Assembly: GCF_012927405.1 (NCBI RefSeq)
Contig: NZ_JABBGM010000014.1
Span: forward strand, 1 to 64,000
Length of the DNA stretch: 64,000 nt
Direction: 5' to 3'
From: Novosphingobium olei
GTDB taxonomy: Bacteria; Pseudomonadota; Alphaproteobacteria; Sphingomonadales; Sphingomonadaceae
Shown here in pieces: positions 1-9,500 of this stretch (its first letter is position 1; each line of letters opens with the position of its first letter). Both the position numbers and the translations under genes were made by a program. Below the pieces are notes generated by a model. It had not been told where the DNA came from. It worked only from the letters and a program-made list of their open reading frames with translations, and made no database searches.

Positions 1-2
1 CC

Positions 3-122
3 CGCCGGCTCAAGACACTCAGCGGGCTCACGCCCTACGAATACATCGCAAAAATCTGGACCTCAGAGCCAGAACGCTTCATCGTCAATCCGATCCACCA
101 AATGCCGGGACTGAACACCTAG
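3..122 (+). CDS. IS481-family transposase, C-terminal end only
   Basis: The frame is already open at the left edge and ends at TAG 120-122, giving 39 residues. The end reads LTPYEYIAKIWTSEPERF and finishes HQMPGLNT, which I recognise as the conserved C-terminal tail of IS481-type DDE transposases (rve-family integrases). The catalytic domain must lie to the left, outside the window, so it cannot be judged whether the element is intact. No terminal inverted repeat was identified in the sequence that follows. The fragment marks the left flank as mobile-element territory. Confidence 0.75.
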   Translation, partial: RRLKTLSGLTPYEYIAKIWTSEPERFIVNPIHQMPGLNT

Positions 123-752
123 CGATCTGATTTACGTGTTATAATGAAAAGAAGCTCGCTATGATCAGATTGCAACAATGACTGTGCGCAATTTTCTGCG
201 AACACAGAACAATAGTGCCTAGGCGTCCTTTTTCTGCATGACACCAATTGTGTCTTTGAGCCCACGACGATTGCCAGTGCCCCTCCCCTCATGTTCGCAG
301 TCACCGAGAACTGGTCGTCCATCGCCCTTATAAGGCAAGCCAAACCTATTTCATTTTGCTTCTCCCGACCGCAATAGGATCGAGGCTGACTTAATTGGAT
401 GTATTTTGCTGATGACGCCGTTGCCCGAGCGGCGCGTGCGAGATATTCGATTTCCGAAGTCGACCAGTTATTTCACTAGGATGCGCTGTTCAGAACGGGA
501 GGCCGTTACGAACAGCGACACTAGGGCACTTAACATCGCTTGTCAGAAAATTATGCTTGACGCTGGTTATGCAGAACACCATATTTTTTTGATGTTTTTT
601 CAGACTGTTAGAGTGTTTTGGTCGTCAGCATGAGAATTGCCGTCAGCGGCCCGGTCACGGATTGCACTCACTCTGCAATGCCGGCTGGGTTGCAAAATAT
701 CCGGAATAACTTATGTATCACTCCACTATATAATTTAGCGGGTCAAAAAAGT
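123..752. other. Intergenic region upstream of the MucR gene
   Basis: I see no convincing gene here. Open frames of 74-75 codons exist on both strands but lack a ribosome site and resemble nothing known to me. The part from about 540 to 610 and from 700 to 750 is AT-rich (T runs near 583-600), which fits a promoter region for the gene starting at 753; MucR/Ros regulators are known to bind AT-rich DNA and to repress their own promoters. Confidence 0.4.
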
Positions 753-1193
753 ATGACTGAAATGGAAAACGATATGCGTGAAACGCTTATCACGCTCACT
801 TCCGATATCGTTGCAGCGCATGTCAGCAACAATAGCGTTGCAGTCGGGGATCTTCCGACGTTGATCTCGAAAGTCTATTCAGCGCTTGCTGGTGTCAACA
901 CAACCGAGCCGGTGGCAGAGCCGACGCCTGAACCGGCTGTTTCGGTTCGCTCCTCTGTGAAGAGCGATTACATCGTCTGCCTTGAAGACGGCAAGAAGCT
1001 CAAGATGCTCAAGCGGCATCTTGCGACGCGCTACAACATGACTCCGGAACAGTATCGCGCACGCTGGAATCTGCCCGCCGACTATCCGATGGTTGCCCCG
1101 GCTTACGCCGATAAGCGTCGCGAACTCGCCAAGAAGATTGGCCTCGGCCGTAAGCCTGCGCCAAAACGCGGCCGCGCCAAGACGGCGGCCTGA
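753..1193 (+). CDS. MucR/Ros family transcriptional regulator
   Basis: This 146-residue protein has the MucR layout: an N-terminal oligomerisation segment (LITLTSDIVAAHVSNNSVAV) and a C-terminal zinc-finger-like DNA-binding domain. The finger reads CLEDGKKLKMLKRHLATRYN, with Cys76, Asp79 and His89. The last ligand position, often His in Ros, is Arg93, a variation that may weaken or abolish zinc binding. The tail PADYPMVAPAYADKRRELAK is typical of the family. MucR proteins act in the cytoplasm as repressors of exopolysaccharide, motility or cell-cycle genes by binding AT-rich sites. The start at 753 is the first ATG near the family N-terminus; ATG 762 or 774 is also possible. The gene stands alone. 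Confidence 0.88.
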   Translation: MTEMENDMRETLITLTSDIVAAHVSNNSVAVGDLPTLISKVYSALAGVNTTEPVAEPTPEPAVSVRSSVKSDYIVCLEDGKKLKMLKRHLATRYNMTPEQYRARWNLPADYPMVAPAYADKRRELAKKIGLGRKPAPKRGRAKTAA

Positions 1194-1331
1194 TCTGAGC
1201 AGAATAGTCAAATGCCTCGTTAAAGAGATGGCCTGCCGTCCTATGATCGGTGGGCCACCGACCTGCCATGGGACTTTCATCAAGCCCTGTTTAGAGTCAC
1301 GGCGGTTGTGGTTATGCCTTCGGGCACTTTC

Positions 1332-1368
1332 TTTGCAATGGGGTCAGCCAAAGCTGACCCATTGCAAA
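1332..1368. repeat. Long inverted repeat with a 4-base loop
   Basis: The arm TTTGCAATGGGGTCAGC (1332-1348) and the arm GCTGACCCATTGCAAA (1353-1368) form a 16-bp stem with one bulged G and loop CAAA. No T-run follows on either strand, so this is not a standard intrinsic terminator. It sits between mucR and the degenerate IS3 transposase, so it could be an element end or a regulatory hairpin. Confidence 0.6.
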
Positions 1369-1379
1369 AATTGCTCGGG

Positions 1380-1800
1380 TATTGCTGACGAGAGCTCGTC
1401 ATCCGATTGAAGAATGCAGGCGACGGATCCTGCAGTCTTTCGCCTACAGTTCGACGTCTCGGAGACGCGGGAAGCCAACCCCCGCCATGTCACCGACGAG
1501 ATTGAGCACCGGCCCCCTCCGCCCATAGCCAAGCGAAATTCAGGCTCCAGCGCGCATTGCGCCGGGCTTCCCCGAAGATCAAGATCGCGTGCCGCCAGCC
1601 CTGCGCCGTACCGGCGCTTGCGCACGCCAAGACCTTCTTCATGATAACGCCGGTAAACCCGGAGTTCGCCTGCGCGCTGGAACACGATGTGCAGCCGGCC
1701 ATAGCCAAATGGCACGCCCGCTTGTCGCTCATTCCGTAAATGGCCCCACAGATGAACAACCGTTTCCCGCTCATGAAGCAGTTCGGAAGCACACCGGTCT
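1380..1800 (-). pseudogene. Degenerate IS3-family transposase (OrfB) remnant
   Basis: On the minus strand, scattered segments in at least two frames resemble IS3-group OrfB. In order they are GMSDKRAC (like the SERRAC start), then after a frame change FGYGRLHIVFQRAGELRVYR and YHEEGLGVRKRR (like the YGYRRLHILLRREGW and LYREEGLAVRKRRR block), then RRNARWSLNFA (like NQRWSLDFV at the first catalytic Asp). The strings are out of frame with each other and the catalytic core is not continuous, so no functional transposase is made. Boundaries are approximate. Confidence 0.6.
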
Positions 1801-3064
1801 GCCTTGCGGGCATGGCAACTCGCTGCAGCGCGCACCACCGCGCGCGCGAGCTCGCTTAATCGGGCATCACGTTGGTCTGATGAAGCCTCAGGCCGCGGAG
1901 CCATTCCTCAAGTCAAACAGGGGCGAGACCACCTTGATGCTGAAGCGATCTCCGAAGACGTGCAGCAGCCCTTGACGCGGTTAGGGCATGAAACCGGTCA
2001 ATCACCTCGATATCGAGACACTTCACCGCTTGTGCGAGCGTTTTGTAAGTCGGGCCATTTAATTTTTGATCATACTAAGGTCGATACTATTGTTTTAGAC
2101 ATTTTTTATTTCGTATGATAAATTTATATACGATTTAAATGACCTACATTTTTCTACACATCGCGCAACTGAGTTGAAACAGAAATGTTTCGTTACACTT
2201 TTGCGTCCGATCGAATTTTTTGCGTCGACGAGTTCTTGAACTCTATTTTTCGTATTCTCGTCTCGGCTCTCTTAAGCTATCTTGCATGCCGTCTCGCATG
2301 CGACCCGAGACCGCACCGGCATCGCCCTTACCCTTTTGTCGGTGCTTACTCTCCCCGGCAAGTCTCGCACTTGCCGGGGTTTCTTTCGTGATATTCTGCT
2401 CGAATTAATGTTTGAATCAATTTTTCTCACGCCTTTCTGACGCAGATTTATTGGGCATCTAGCAGACCAACTGGGGCTAATCGCAGTGGGAGCATGCCAG
2501 CTATTTACGCCGAACGGCGCGACACGCTCTACCATTTGTAAATTGCGAACCCACAGAGCGCGTCCTGCTGTATTGGCGCAGCAACGGTACGCGCCATTTC
2601 CTCGCTGTTTACTAGTTACCGAACGACGGGATTATTTTGCGGGGCAGCGCAAGTCCTCCGTTTCGGCGATGATGGAGAGGAAAGACACCCGTGAATCCGA
2701 GCTGAAGCACCCCACTCAGACGCTGGCGGCGCGAGGCGCATGCGCAAAACTTGGCTTAGGCGTGGCTCGAGCCGCAAACCTTGCAGCCTGACCAAAAGTT
2801 GGGCGTCGTTGATAGACACTTATGGCCACGCGCGGACGGCCTAAGCAAGGGAAGGTGTGGCTTGATATGAGGCGGTCTAGAGCGCGTCCGCCATGGCGCG
2901 CGCTAGCACCCGCCACACGGATGAACCATCGCACTGCAGCGGCAAGCTAATCCTGAACCAGATCGGCTAGAAACGTTGCTCGACGTTCAACAAAGCAATT
3001 GATTAAAGACAATGCATGGTTTTAGGACGAGGCTACCTCAAGAGCGTTTAAGGAAACTCGGCAG
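1801..3064. other. Stretch without a convincing gene
   Basis: Several open frames of 60-104 codons occur on both strands, but none has a plausible ribosome site or a recognisable sequence. An AT-rich island spans about 2060-2165. It is followed by a segment that ends in the strong hairpin at 2353-2379. The combination of an AT-rich start and a terminator without a gene between them suggests a small RNA, discussed in the findings. From about 2400 to 3049 I see nothing specific. Confidence 0.4.
2353..2386 (+). terminator. Rho-independent terminator hairpin
   Basis: CCCCGGCAAG (2353-2362) pairs perfectly with CTTGCCGGGG (2370-2379) across a 7-base loop and is followed by TTTCTTT. This is a textbook plus-strand terminator. 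No convincing protein gene ends just upstream, so it may terminate a non-coding transcript. Confidence 0.8.
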
Positions 3065-3364
3065 ATGGAACTTGCGAACCGCCAAGGCGACATTGAAGCA
3101 GGTATCCTATCCATACAAATCAACACTTTAAATGTTCTCGTGAGCTCGATGGCCTTACAATGTGCGCGACTTGCTGATCAGCCTGTAACTTGGCTTCATG
3201 ACCTTGAAACACTTGCTCTCGCCGCTGCGGACGGAGCGCCGTTTCTGAAAGCGGGCTCGATTGGGCCCGACATGATGCGAGCGGCAGTTCTTGCCTCCCT
3301 TGAGGAAATTATCACGCGCCTCAAGACCGTTGCCGATACGACAGGACCGCTGGCGCCGTTCTAG
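3065..3364 (+). CDS. Hypothetical protein, 99 residues
   Basis: An ATG at 3065 follows AAGGAA (3050-3055) at good spacing and opens a 99-codon frame. The product is predicted to be mostly helical, with long stretches such as INTLNVLVSSMALQCARL and MMRAAVLASLEEIITRLKTV. It has no signal peptide and no membrane segment. I do not recognise the family. It has no operon partner; the next gene is about 500 bases away. The ribosome site and the regular amphipathic pattern are the main reasons to regard it as real. Confidence 0.5.
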   Translation: MELANRQGDIEAGILSIQINTLNVLVSSMALQCARLADQPVTWLHDLETLALAAADGAPFLKAGSIGPDMMRAAVLASLEEIITRLKTVADTTGPLAPF

Positions 3365-3874
3365 TCTAACTACCGTTGGTATCTGGTGATCAAGCGCAGC
3401 CAAGGGTGAGCGGAATTCAGGCACTTCGCAGCGCGCGCTGCCTTGGAGGAGAAGCATCAGGGACCGCCTGCGGCAATAGATAATCCAGCAAGGCGGGAAA
3501 GCTTCTCTCCTTTGCTTCAGCTTGCCATCGCGCAAGGGCGGAGCCCGAAGATTTGGTGAAATCTCCTGAAGCCATGTCGAGGGGCGGTTTCGAAGGATAG
3601 AACGTGCTCACATCTTGTCGGCCACGGTGATTGTTCGCGATATTTCATGCCATGAGGCCTCCAAGATGGATACGAGTGAATGGGCGTACCTGCCCTGCTC
3701 GCGATCCTGATGAGCTTGGGTATCGCTGTGGCCAACGAGGTCGTTCAACACACTGGGAAGATGAACGTAAATCGTCAAACCTCGACATTTGCATGATGAA
3801 ACGCTACCGTAGACACTTGCCCGTTCGCCGGTGACCGAGAGGCGAGGGTGCTCCTCGCTAAACGGAGAAGTGTA
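3365..3874. other. Intergenic region, no supported gene
   Basis: A minus-strand frame ending at 3417 (GTG start at 3611 or ATG at 3575, 52-64 residues) contains DFTKSSGSALARWQAEAKER, which looks protein-like but has no ribosome site and no family I recognise. The plus strand offers nothing convincing. A GGAG at 3864-3867 belongs to the small gene starting at 3875. Confidence 0.35.
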
Positions 3875-4021
3875 ATGTCCGTTGGCATAGCTGCCATCAC
3901 AGTGTCACTAACGCTGGTGCTGGCGCTGCTCGTTAGCGAGTTCGTGTGCAGGAAGCTGGTTAAGCAACGCAATCGACGCCCCCCGACTAGACAGACAAAG
4001 GGGAAGTCAGAAAATCGCTGA
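3875..4021 (+). CDS. Small single-span membrane protein, 48 residues
   Basis: This short frame begins at ATG 3875 after CGGAGAAG at 3863-3870 and ends at TGA 4019-4021. The first half is one hydrophobic helix (IAAITVSLTLVLALLVSEFV, residues 5-24). The second half is strongly basic (CRKLVKQRNRRPPTRQTKGK), which predicts an N-out/C-in inner-membrane peptide with a cytosolic positively charged tail. The family is unknown to me. Small hydrophobic proteins of this form can be stress peptides, toxins or regulators of membrane complexes; none of these is shown here. Confidence 0.5.
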   Translation: MSVGIAAITVSLTLVLALLVSEFVCRKLVKQRNRRPPTRQTKGKSENR

Positions 4022-4314
4022 CTTCAAAGCGGAGATTATGCTCCTGGAGATTGAACTCCATGCAAAAATCAACAACGAAGCCATATTAGAATGCAGGGCG
4101 AATTGGCTTCCAGCCGAATGAGCTTTTCGCGTATTTTGAGTGAGTGGTAAACAAAGATAAATGGCGTAGATTATTTTTTTGGAAGTTTTTATTTCCCAAA
4201 CTTTTTTATATCGGTACAACTTCTTAGCGCGTCGCGACATCTTGTGACAACCCAGCCGGACTAAGAGCCCTCCACGACCTTTTGCTGATGCAGCAAAGAT
4301 ACTTTGGCGGGGCA

Positions 4315-6077
4315 ATGAAGCTCAACGAGCGACTTAAAGCTGGCGGGGCGACCCTGGCGCTTGCCTTCCTTGTGCAGGTAGGTGTCACGACATTCATGGA
4401 GCGTCGCCTCGTTGCATCCAATGACGCCGAACGACTGAACTCGGTCGCCATGCACAATCATATGCAGGCGGACATGCTGCACGATGCCATTCGCGGCTCT
4501 GTCTACCGCGCGCTTCACGCCGCGCAGAAGGGGAATGCCAATGAACGCGACGCGGCCATTGCAGAGGTTTCCGACTACAGTCGAGACATTCGCGGTTATC
4601 TCAACGCCAATCGCGCTCTGAACCTCGACGAGGACATCAAGGTCAGCCTCACATCGGTTGCGCGGGATCTTGATGCCTATACCGGCAGCGCAACAACCGT
4701 TGCAAACCTCGTGCGCGTTGATCCAGCGACAGCGGAACAAAAGGTCGGCGAGCTTGAGCAGGCATTCGATACCTTGGAGGCGAGCCAGGACAAAGTGGCG
4801 AATGCTCTTGATAAGCGCCAAGCGTCTCTGGACCATTCCTCTGACAATCTTGGCGTGACATCGCTCGTCGCGAGCGCTGTGGTCTCGCTAGCCTTTGCCG
4901 GCTTTCTGGGCTGGATATTGGTTCAGCTCAGACGCATCGTGGTGCGCCCGTTGCAGCGCCTTGCTCTCCAGCTCGATCTGATGAGTGCCGGCAACCTTTC
5001 CCAAGAAATCGATGTCGGAACCAGCGAAGACGAGATGGCGGCGGTCCAGCGAGCTGTACAAACTTTCCAGCAGGCGACCCGCGAAAGGCGGGCGGCCGAG
5101 CAGGCCCAGTCCGAAGTCGTGTCGCATATCTCGGCAGGCCTCGATGCATTGTCTCGAGGTGATCTCTCGCACCGGATTTCCGCACCTTTTGCTGCACGCT
5201 ATGAGAATCTGCGGGAAGCTTACAATCGCAGTGCTGGACACCTCGCTGAACTCTTGTGCGATGTGGCGCAGTCTTCGGCGCGCGTCTCGTCAGGATCAAC
5301 ACAGATCCGGGCCGCAGCGGATGACCTAGCGGCGCGCAACACACACCAAGCAACCCATGTCGAGCAGACAGTGGCCGCCATGCACGAGGTCGGCGCGCTT
5401 GTTGCCGCTGCCGCCGTGGGAACAGCTGCAGTAAAGCTCGCTGTCGAGACTGCTACCAGGACGCAAGTGCCGGTGAGGCCGTTGTGTTCGAGGCCACTGA
5501 GACAATGCACGCCATAGAGAGTTCCTCACAGGAGATTGGTCAGATAATCGGACTCATCGATGGCATTGCGTTTTAGACAAACCTCTTGGCGCTCAACGCC
5601 GGCGTGGAAGCAGCGCGTGCCGGTGAGGCTGGCAAGGGCTTTGCAGTGGTCGCGACCGAAGTGCGCGCGTTGGCTCAGCGTAGCGCTGAGGCCGCCAGCA
5701 GCATCCGCTCCTTGATTGCCAATTCGAGCGAGCGGGTGGCTGAAGGCGTGAAGCTGGTCGGAGGCACCGGCACCTTGCTTCAGACAGTCCTGACCAAAAT
5801 TGTTGAGATCCGAGCGCAGATTGACGTGATTGCGCAAGGCTCAATCACCCAAGCGCGTTCGATCGAGCAAGTTAATCAGACTGCCCATGAAATGGACAAG
5901 CTGACGCAGCACAACGCGGCGATGGCCGAACAGACAAATGCCGCAGCACAAAGTTTGGCTGAAGAAGCTCAAGAATTGACCACGCTTACCGGCCGCTTCA
6001 ACATCGAAGGTGCGCGTCGACCAAGTGATGGAGAATCGTCGTTGACGGGCCATTCGATTCGACTTCGAGCAGCGTGA
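4315..6077 (+). pseudogene. Methyl-accepting chemotaxis protein, inactivated
   Basis: The frame starting MKLNERLKAGGATLALAFLV has the plan of a chemoreceptor: an N-terminal membrane helix, a helical sensor region, a second membrane helix (SLAFAGFLGWILVQL), HAMP segments (VVRPLQRLALQLDLMSAGNL) and the start of the signalling domain. Near 5450-5460 a one-base loss shifts the frame. The rest continues as ETMHAIESSSQEIGQIIGLI, and then meets TAG at 5573-5575 where the family has Gln (IAFQTNLLALNA). The end LLALNAGVEAARAGEAGKGF and VVATEVRALAQRSAEAAS is highly conserved. Two separate lesions mean no full receptor is made. The damage looks recent because the rest is well preserved. Confidence 0.85.
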
Positions 6078-6280
6078 TGGCTGCATACTGATTTCAGCGG
6101 CCTGAGGTATCTCCACGCTTTCACTCTGGCAAGCAACGTAGCGGGCTGTGATGTTAAGCCTCTCACCGGCCGCCTGATTGCCGAGGAGGAAAGTGCTTCA
6201 CGCGGCCGTACCGCACCGTACGCGGATCTATTGGGTCCGTATCGTGCTCTGACGGCAACTGCTGGGAAGTTAGCTGCAAC

Positions 6281-6400
6281 CCAGCAAAGATAGAGACGGC
6301 GTGTTTCGTTCAGCGCCTAACTAGCTCGACCCCACGAAAATCTACATTCGCTAAGAGCTTAGTGTGGTCCATTTCGCGATCGGTTTATCTGTGTCCGTTC
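6281..6400 (+). ncRNA. Putative tracrRNA of the adjacent Cas9 homologue
   Basis: Just upstream of the cas9-like frame, the segment CAGCAAAGATAGAGACGGC (6283-6301) resembles the anti-repeat of the Parvibaculum-type II-C tracrRNA as I remember it (TAGCAAATCGAGAGGCGG). It has the same two paired blocks around a central bulge. It is followed by TTTCG, then GACCCCAC (6328-6335), which pairs with GTGTGGTC (6362-6369). This matches the position and closing bases of the tracrRNA nexus stem (GACC...GGTC). The run CGGTTTAT (6381-6388) also resembles the segment after the nexus. A 7-bp hairpin TGCTGGG/CCCAGCA (6260-6266/6280-6286) overlaps the 5' end. No T-rich terminator was found, so both ends are uncertain. 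Confidence 0.5.
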
Positions 6401-6580
6401 CCGAAAAACCCTAAACGCAAAGCAACAGGCTATCGCCAGTGTAAGATCCCAATCAGGAATTTCCTTGCGGATGATCCTTCACAGTGGGACGCTGTTACCG
6501 TGGCTTTCCTGCCGCTTTGCGCTAATGCGTCTCGCCGGAAGGCAGGCTTTCGTCAAGCCGGGAATTCAAGTTGGGATAGC

Positions 6581-9500
6581 GTGGCAGTACAGACAGTCTA
6601 TTCGATCCATTTGGCGTCTGGGCAATGTGGCTGGGCTGCGGTGCGATCCGATCGTCAAGCGGGCAGACATCAGGTTCTAGGCTACGGCACTTGGCTCTTT
6701 CGCGTGCCCGAACGCGCCAAGGACCTTGAATCGACCGCGTCACTTCGCCAGCAGCTGAACGCAAGGCGACGGACAACGCGCCGTCGGGCCCGTCGGATGA
6801 AGGCCTTGCGCCAACTGCTGGTGGCCCATGGACTGATCCAGAAGAGCTCGAGCAGCGCGCTGCGCTCAACTGCCTCAGATGGTTGGACCCTGCGCTCTGC
6901 AGCGCTCGATCGCGTGTTGAGCGTGGAGGAGCTGGCAACGGTGCTTGCACACATTGCAAAACGGCGCGGCCATGCTCCATGGCCAACGCGGCGCAAGGAC
7001 CATGGCCCAGGTGAGTCGGTGCCTGCGGCAACAGAAACAAATCCTGCCGGCCGAACCCATGGCGAGCGCATTCATGGCCTGCGGCTCCTCCATCAGGGCG
7101 GCCAACCCCTCGACACCTCCTGCGAGCGCGACGCAATAGTTGATGAAATCAGGCAAATCTTCACCGCACAGCGGCGGTACTCTAGCGCGGCCGCAACAGC
7201 CGAACTGGAAGAAGCCTACCTGATTTTGCTGTCTGCCGATCAATGGGGTGCGAAGCCACCTTCCCTGCTGCCCTGCCCCTTCGAGCCGGGCGAGTATCGG
7301 ACGTCAATTGCCTCCCCCGCATTTGAGGCTTTCAGGGTCGTCTCGATAGCCCGGTGGCGCCTTGCTTGCGAAGATTCGACCAAGCGTACTGAGGCATTCG
7401 ATCTCGCTCGCCTCCACCGCGAGCTCGGATGCAAGGCCCAGATTTCCCCGACGGTGCTGCGTGCACAAACGCAGGGGACTTGCACGACACCCCTCAACCC
7501 GGACGCGCGCCGCCTTGGAAAGGCAGAACCATGTGCAACACTTGGCACGCAAGTCTTGCGCGCAACGCTGGGTGAGAACGCCTGGACCAGCCTCTCAGAA
7601 GATAAACCGCGCATCGACGCTGTTGCTGATGCCGTAGCCGCTGCCGACAGCGAGAAAGCATTGCACCAAAAACTAGCGTCGCTTGGCATTTGCGACCGAG
7701 ACATAATGGCGCTGTCATCAGGTTTCGCCTCCGGAATTTTTCGGGATTATCGGAGGACTGCGCGCTATTCTGCAAAAGCTCTGCGCCGTCTGACCGAGGT
7801 CATGGCATTAGGGCATTCCTTTGACGAAGCAACTGCGGCGCTCGGCTATATTGAACAAGGCAGAGCACCAGACATCGCCGTCACCGACCGCGCCTCATTC
7901 CAGAATCTGATTGAACGGACCCTAACGGGAATCGGCGATGTCCGCGTGCGCAAAGTGCTGACAGAAGGGCTCAAGCAACTGTTTGCGGTGCGCAAACGAT
8001 GGGGATCTGCAACGCAGGTATGCATTTCAATCGATGCTGCAGTCGGCGTTGCACGCATCGGCCGCTTGGCAGCGAGACGACGCAACGATCTTCGCGCCAG
8101 GAAATTTGAAGCAGAGCGTGCGCTGGCCGCAGCGACGCTGGGGCTCGATGAGGTATCGGACGTTACGCTCATGCGCTACCGCCTTGCCAAGAGGCAGGAT
8201 TGGCGTTGCCCTATGTCGGGGCAATACATCGACCGCGGTGCGCTGACCGATGAGGCGGATTTTTCCATTGACCTGATTCTCCCCTGGTCGAGGTTTCAGG
8301 ATGCCCGACCTGCGAACCTGATGCTCAGATCACGAGCAGTCGGACGGTCGATAGCAACGCAAACGCCCCTCGAATGGCTCGAACGAAATGGACCACCTGC
8401 AACTGTGGAGCGGTTCAAGGAAGCCATCGCCTCGAGCGAGTGCCTTGGCGAGGCTACAAAGCGGCGCTTTCTGTTCGCAAGCGGCGAGAGCGACGTTGCC
8501 GCCAGACGCGCGATGACGCAGGATCGCAGAGCACTCGCTGTGCGGTTTAGGCGTGCCGCACAACTCATCGGAGCAGACAGCAACCCCGAGAGTGTCCATG
8601 CTCCCGAAGTCATTGCCTATGCATCGCCCGCCGTGCTGGGCTTGCCGTTAATTGGCGGGTTCGACAAGCTCGCTGCCCGGCTCGCTCGGCCCGATGACGC
8701 AAGACGTCAAGCGCTTATCGCTCTGGGTATGGCCGTTGCCCAATGCGACGAGACCTTCCCTTGTGGCCCGATTACAAGCTCATGTCTTCACAGCGCCGCC
8801 GAGCAGTGGGACGCCGTTTTCGTTGCGCAAGGAGAACAAAGACGTGCGCGCGGCGAAGGGCACGAAGCGACTGTCCGCAGGTTGGTTCAGGAGGCAACAG
8901 GCCCTGTCATCTACGAGCGGCGACCAATCGAAGAACTCGATGCTGGCGACCTGGCGCGAATAAAGGATCCCGTTCGCAACTGCGCGATCATCGCAGCAAT
9001 CGGATCGTGGATTGCAGCTGGCAAACCAAAGGACCGGTGGCCCCAGGCTCCCTCCGGCTTGACGATCCGCAAGGTCCGCATTCGACGCAGCGGTCGGGTA
9101 GGTGTCCGAGTGCGCGGGGGTGTTGCTGAGCGAGGCAGCATCGTTCGCCTCGACCTCTACCGGAAGATGAGCGCCAAAGGCGCACCCGAGTTTTTCTCCA
9201 TTCCAGTCTATCGGCATCAGATTGCTGACAAGCGAGGGTGGCCTGCGCCGCCTCAGCAAACTTGCGTTGCAAGGAAGAATGAGGTGGCATGGCCCTTCAT
9301 CGAGCCTGGACATCAGTTCCTGTTTTCGGTCTATCACGGCTCGCTGCTCGAAATCGAAAAGCCCGATGGCAGCACGCTGCGTGGCTATTTCAAGGATTTT
9401 AACCGATCAACTGGGGTCCTGTCACTTGCACCCGATCACAGTCATCGCGCTCGCAAGGACCGTCACGGAAATTCGCTCGACGGCATCGGCATCCGCCGCG

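Noticed and set aside
1332..1368. Intrinsic terminator of the mucR transcript
   Set aside because: The stem is strong, but no run of T follows on either strand and it is about 140 bases beyond the stop.
3417..3611. 52-64 residue minus-strand gene
   Set aside because: The protein looks plausible in part, but it has no ribosome site, an unclear start and no recognisable family.
6362..6580. Cas9 frame extended upstream to GTG 6362, adding 73 residues
   Set aside because: The extra residues show no Cas9 homology, there is no ribosome site, and the segment overlaps the putative tracrRNA nexus and leader.
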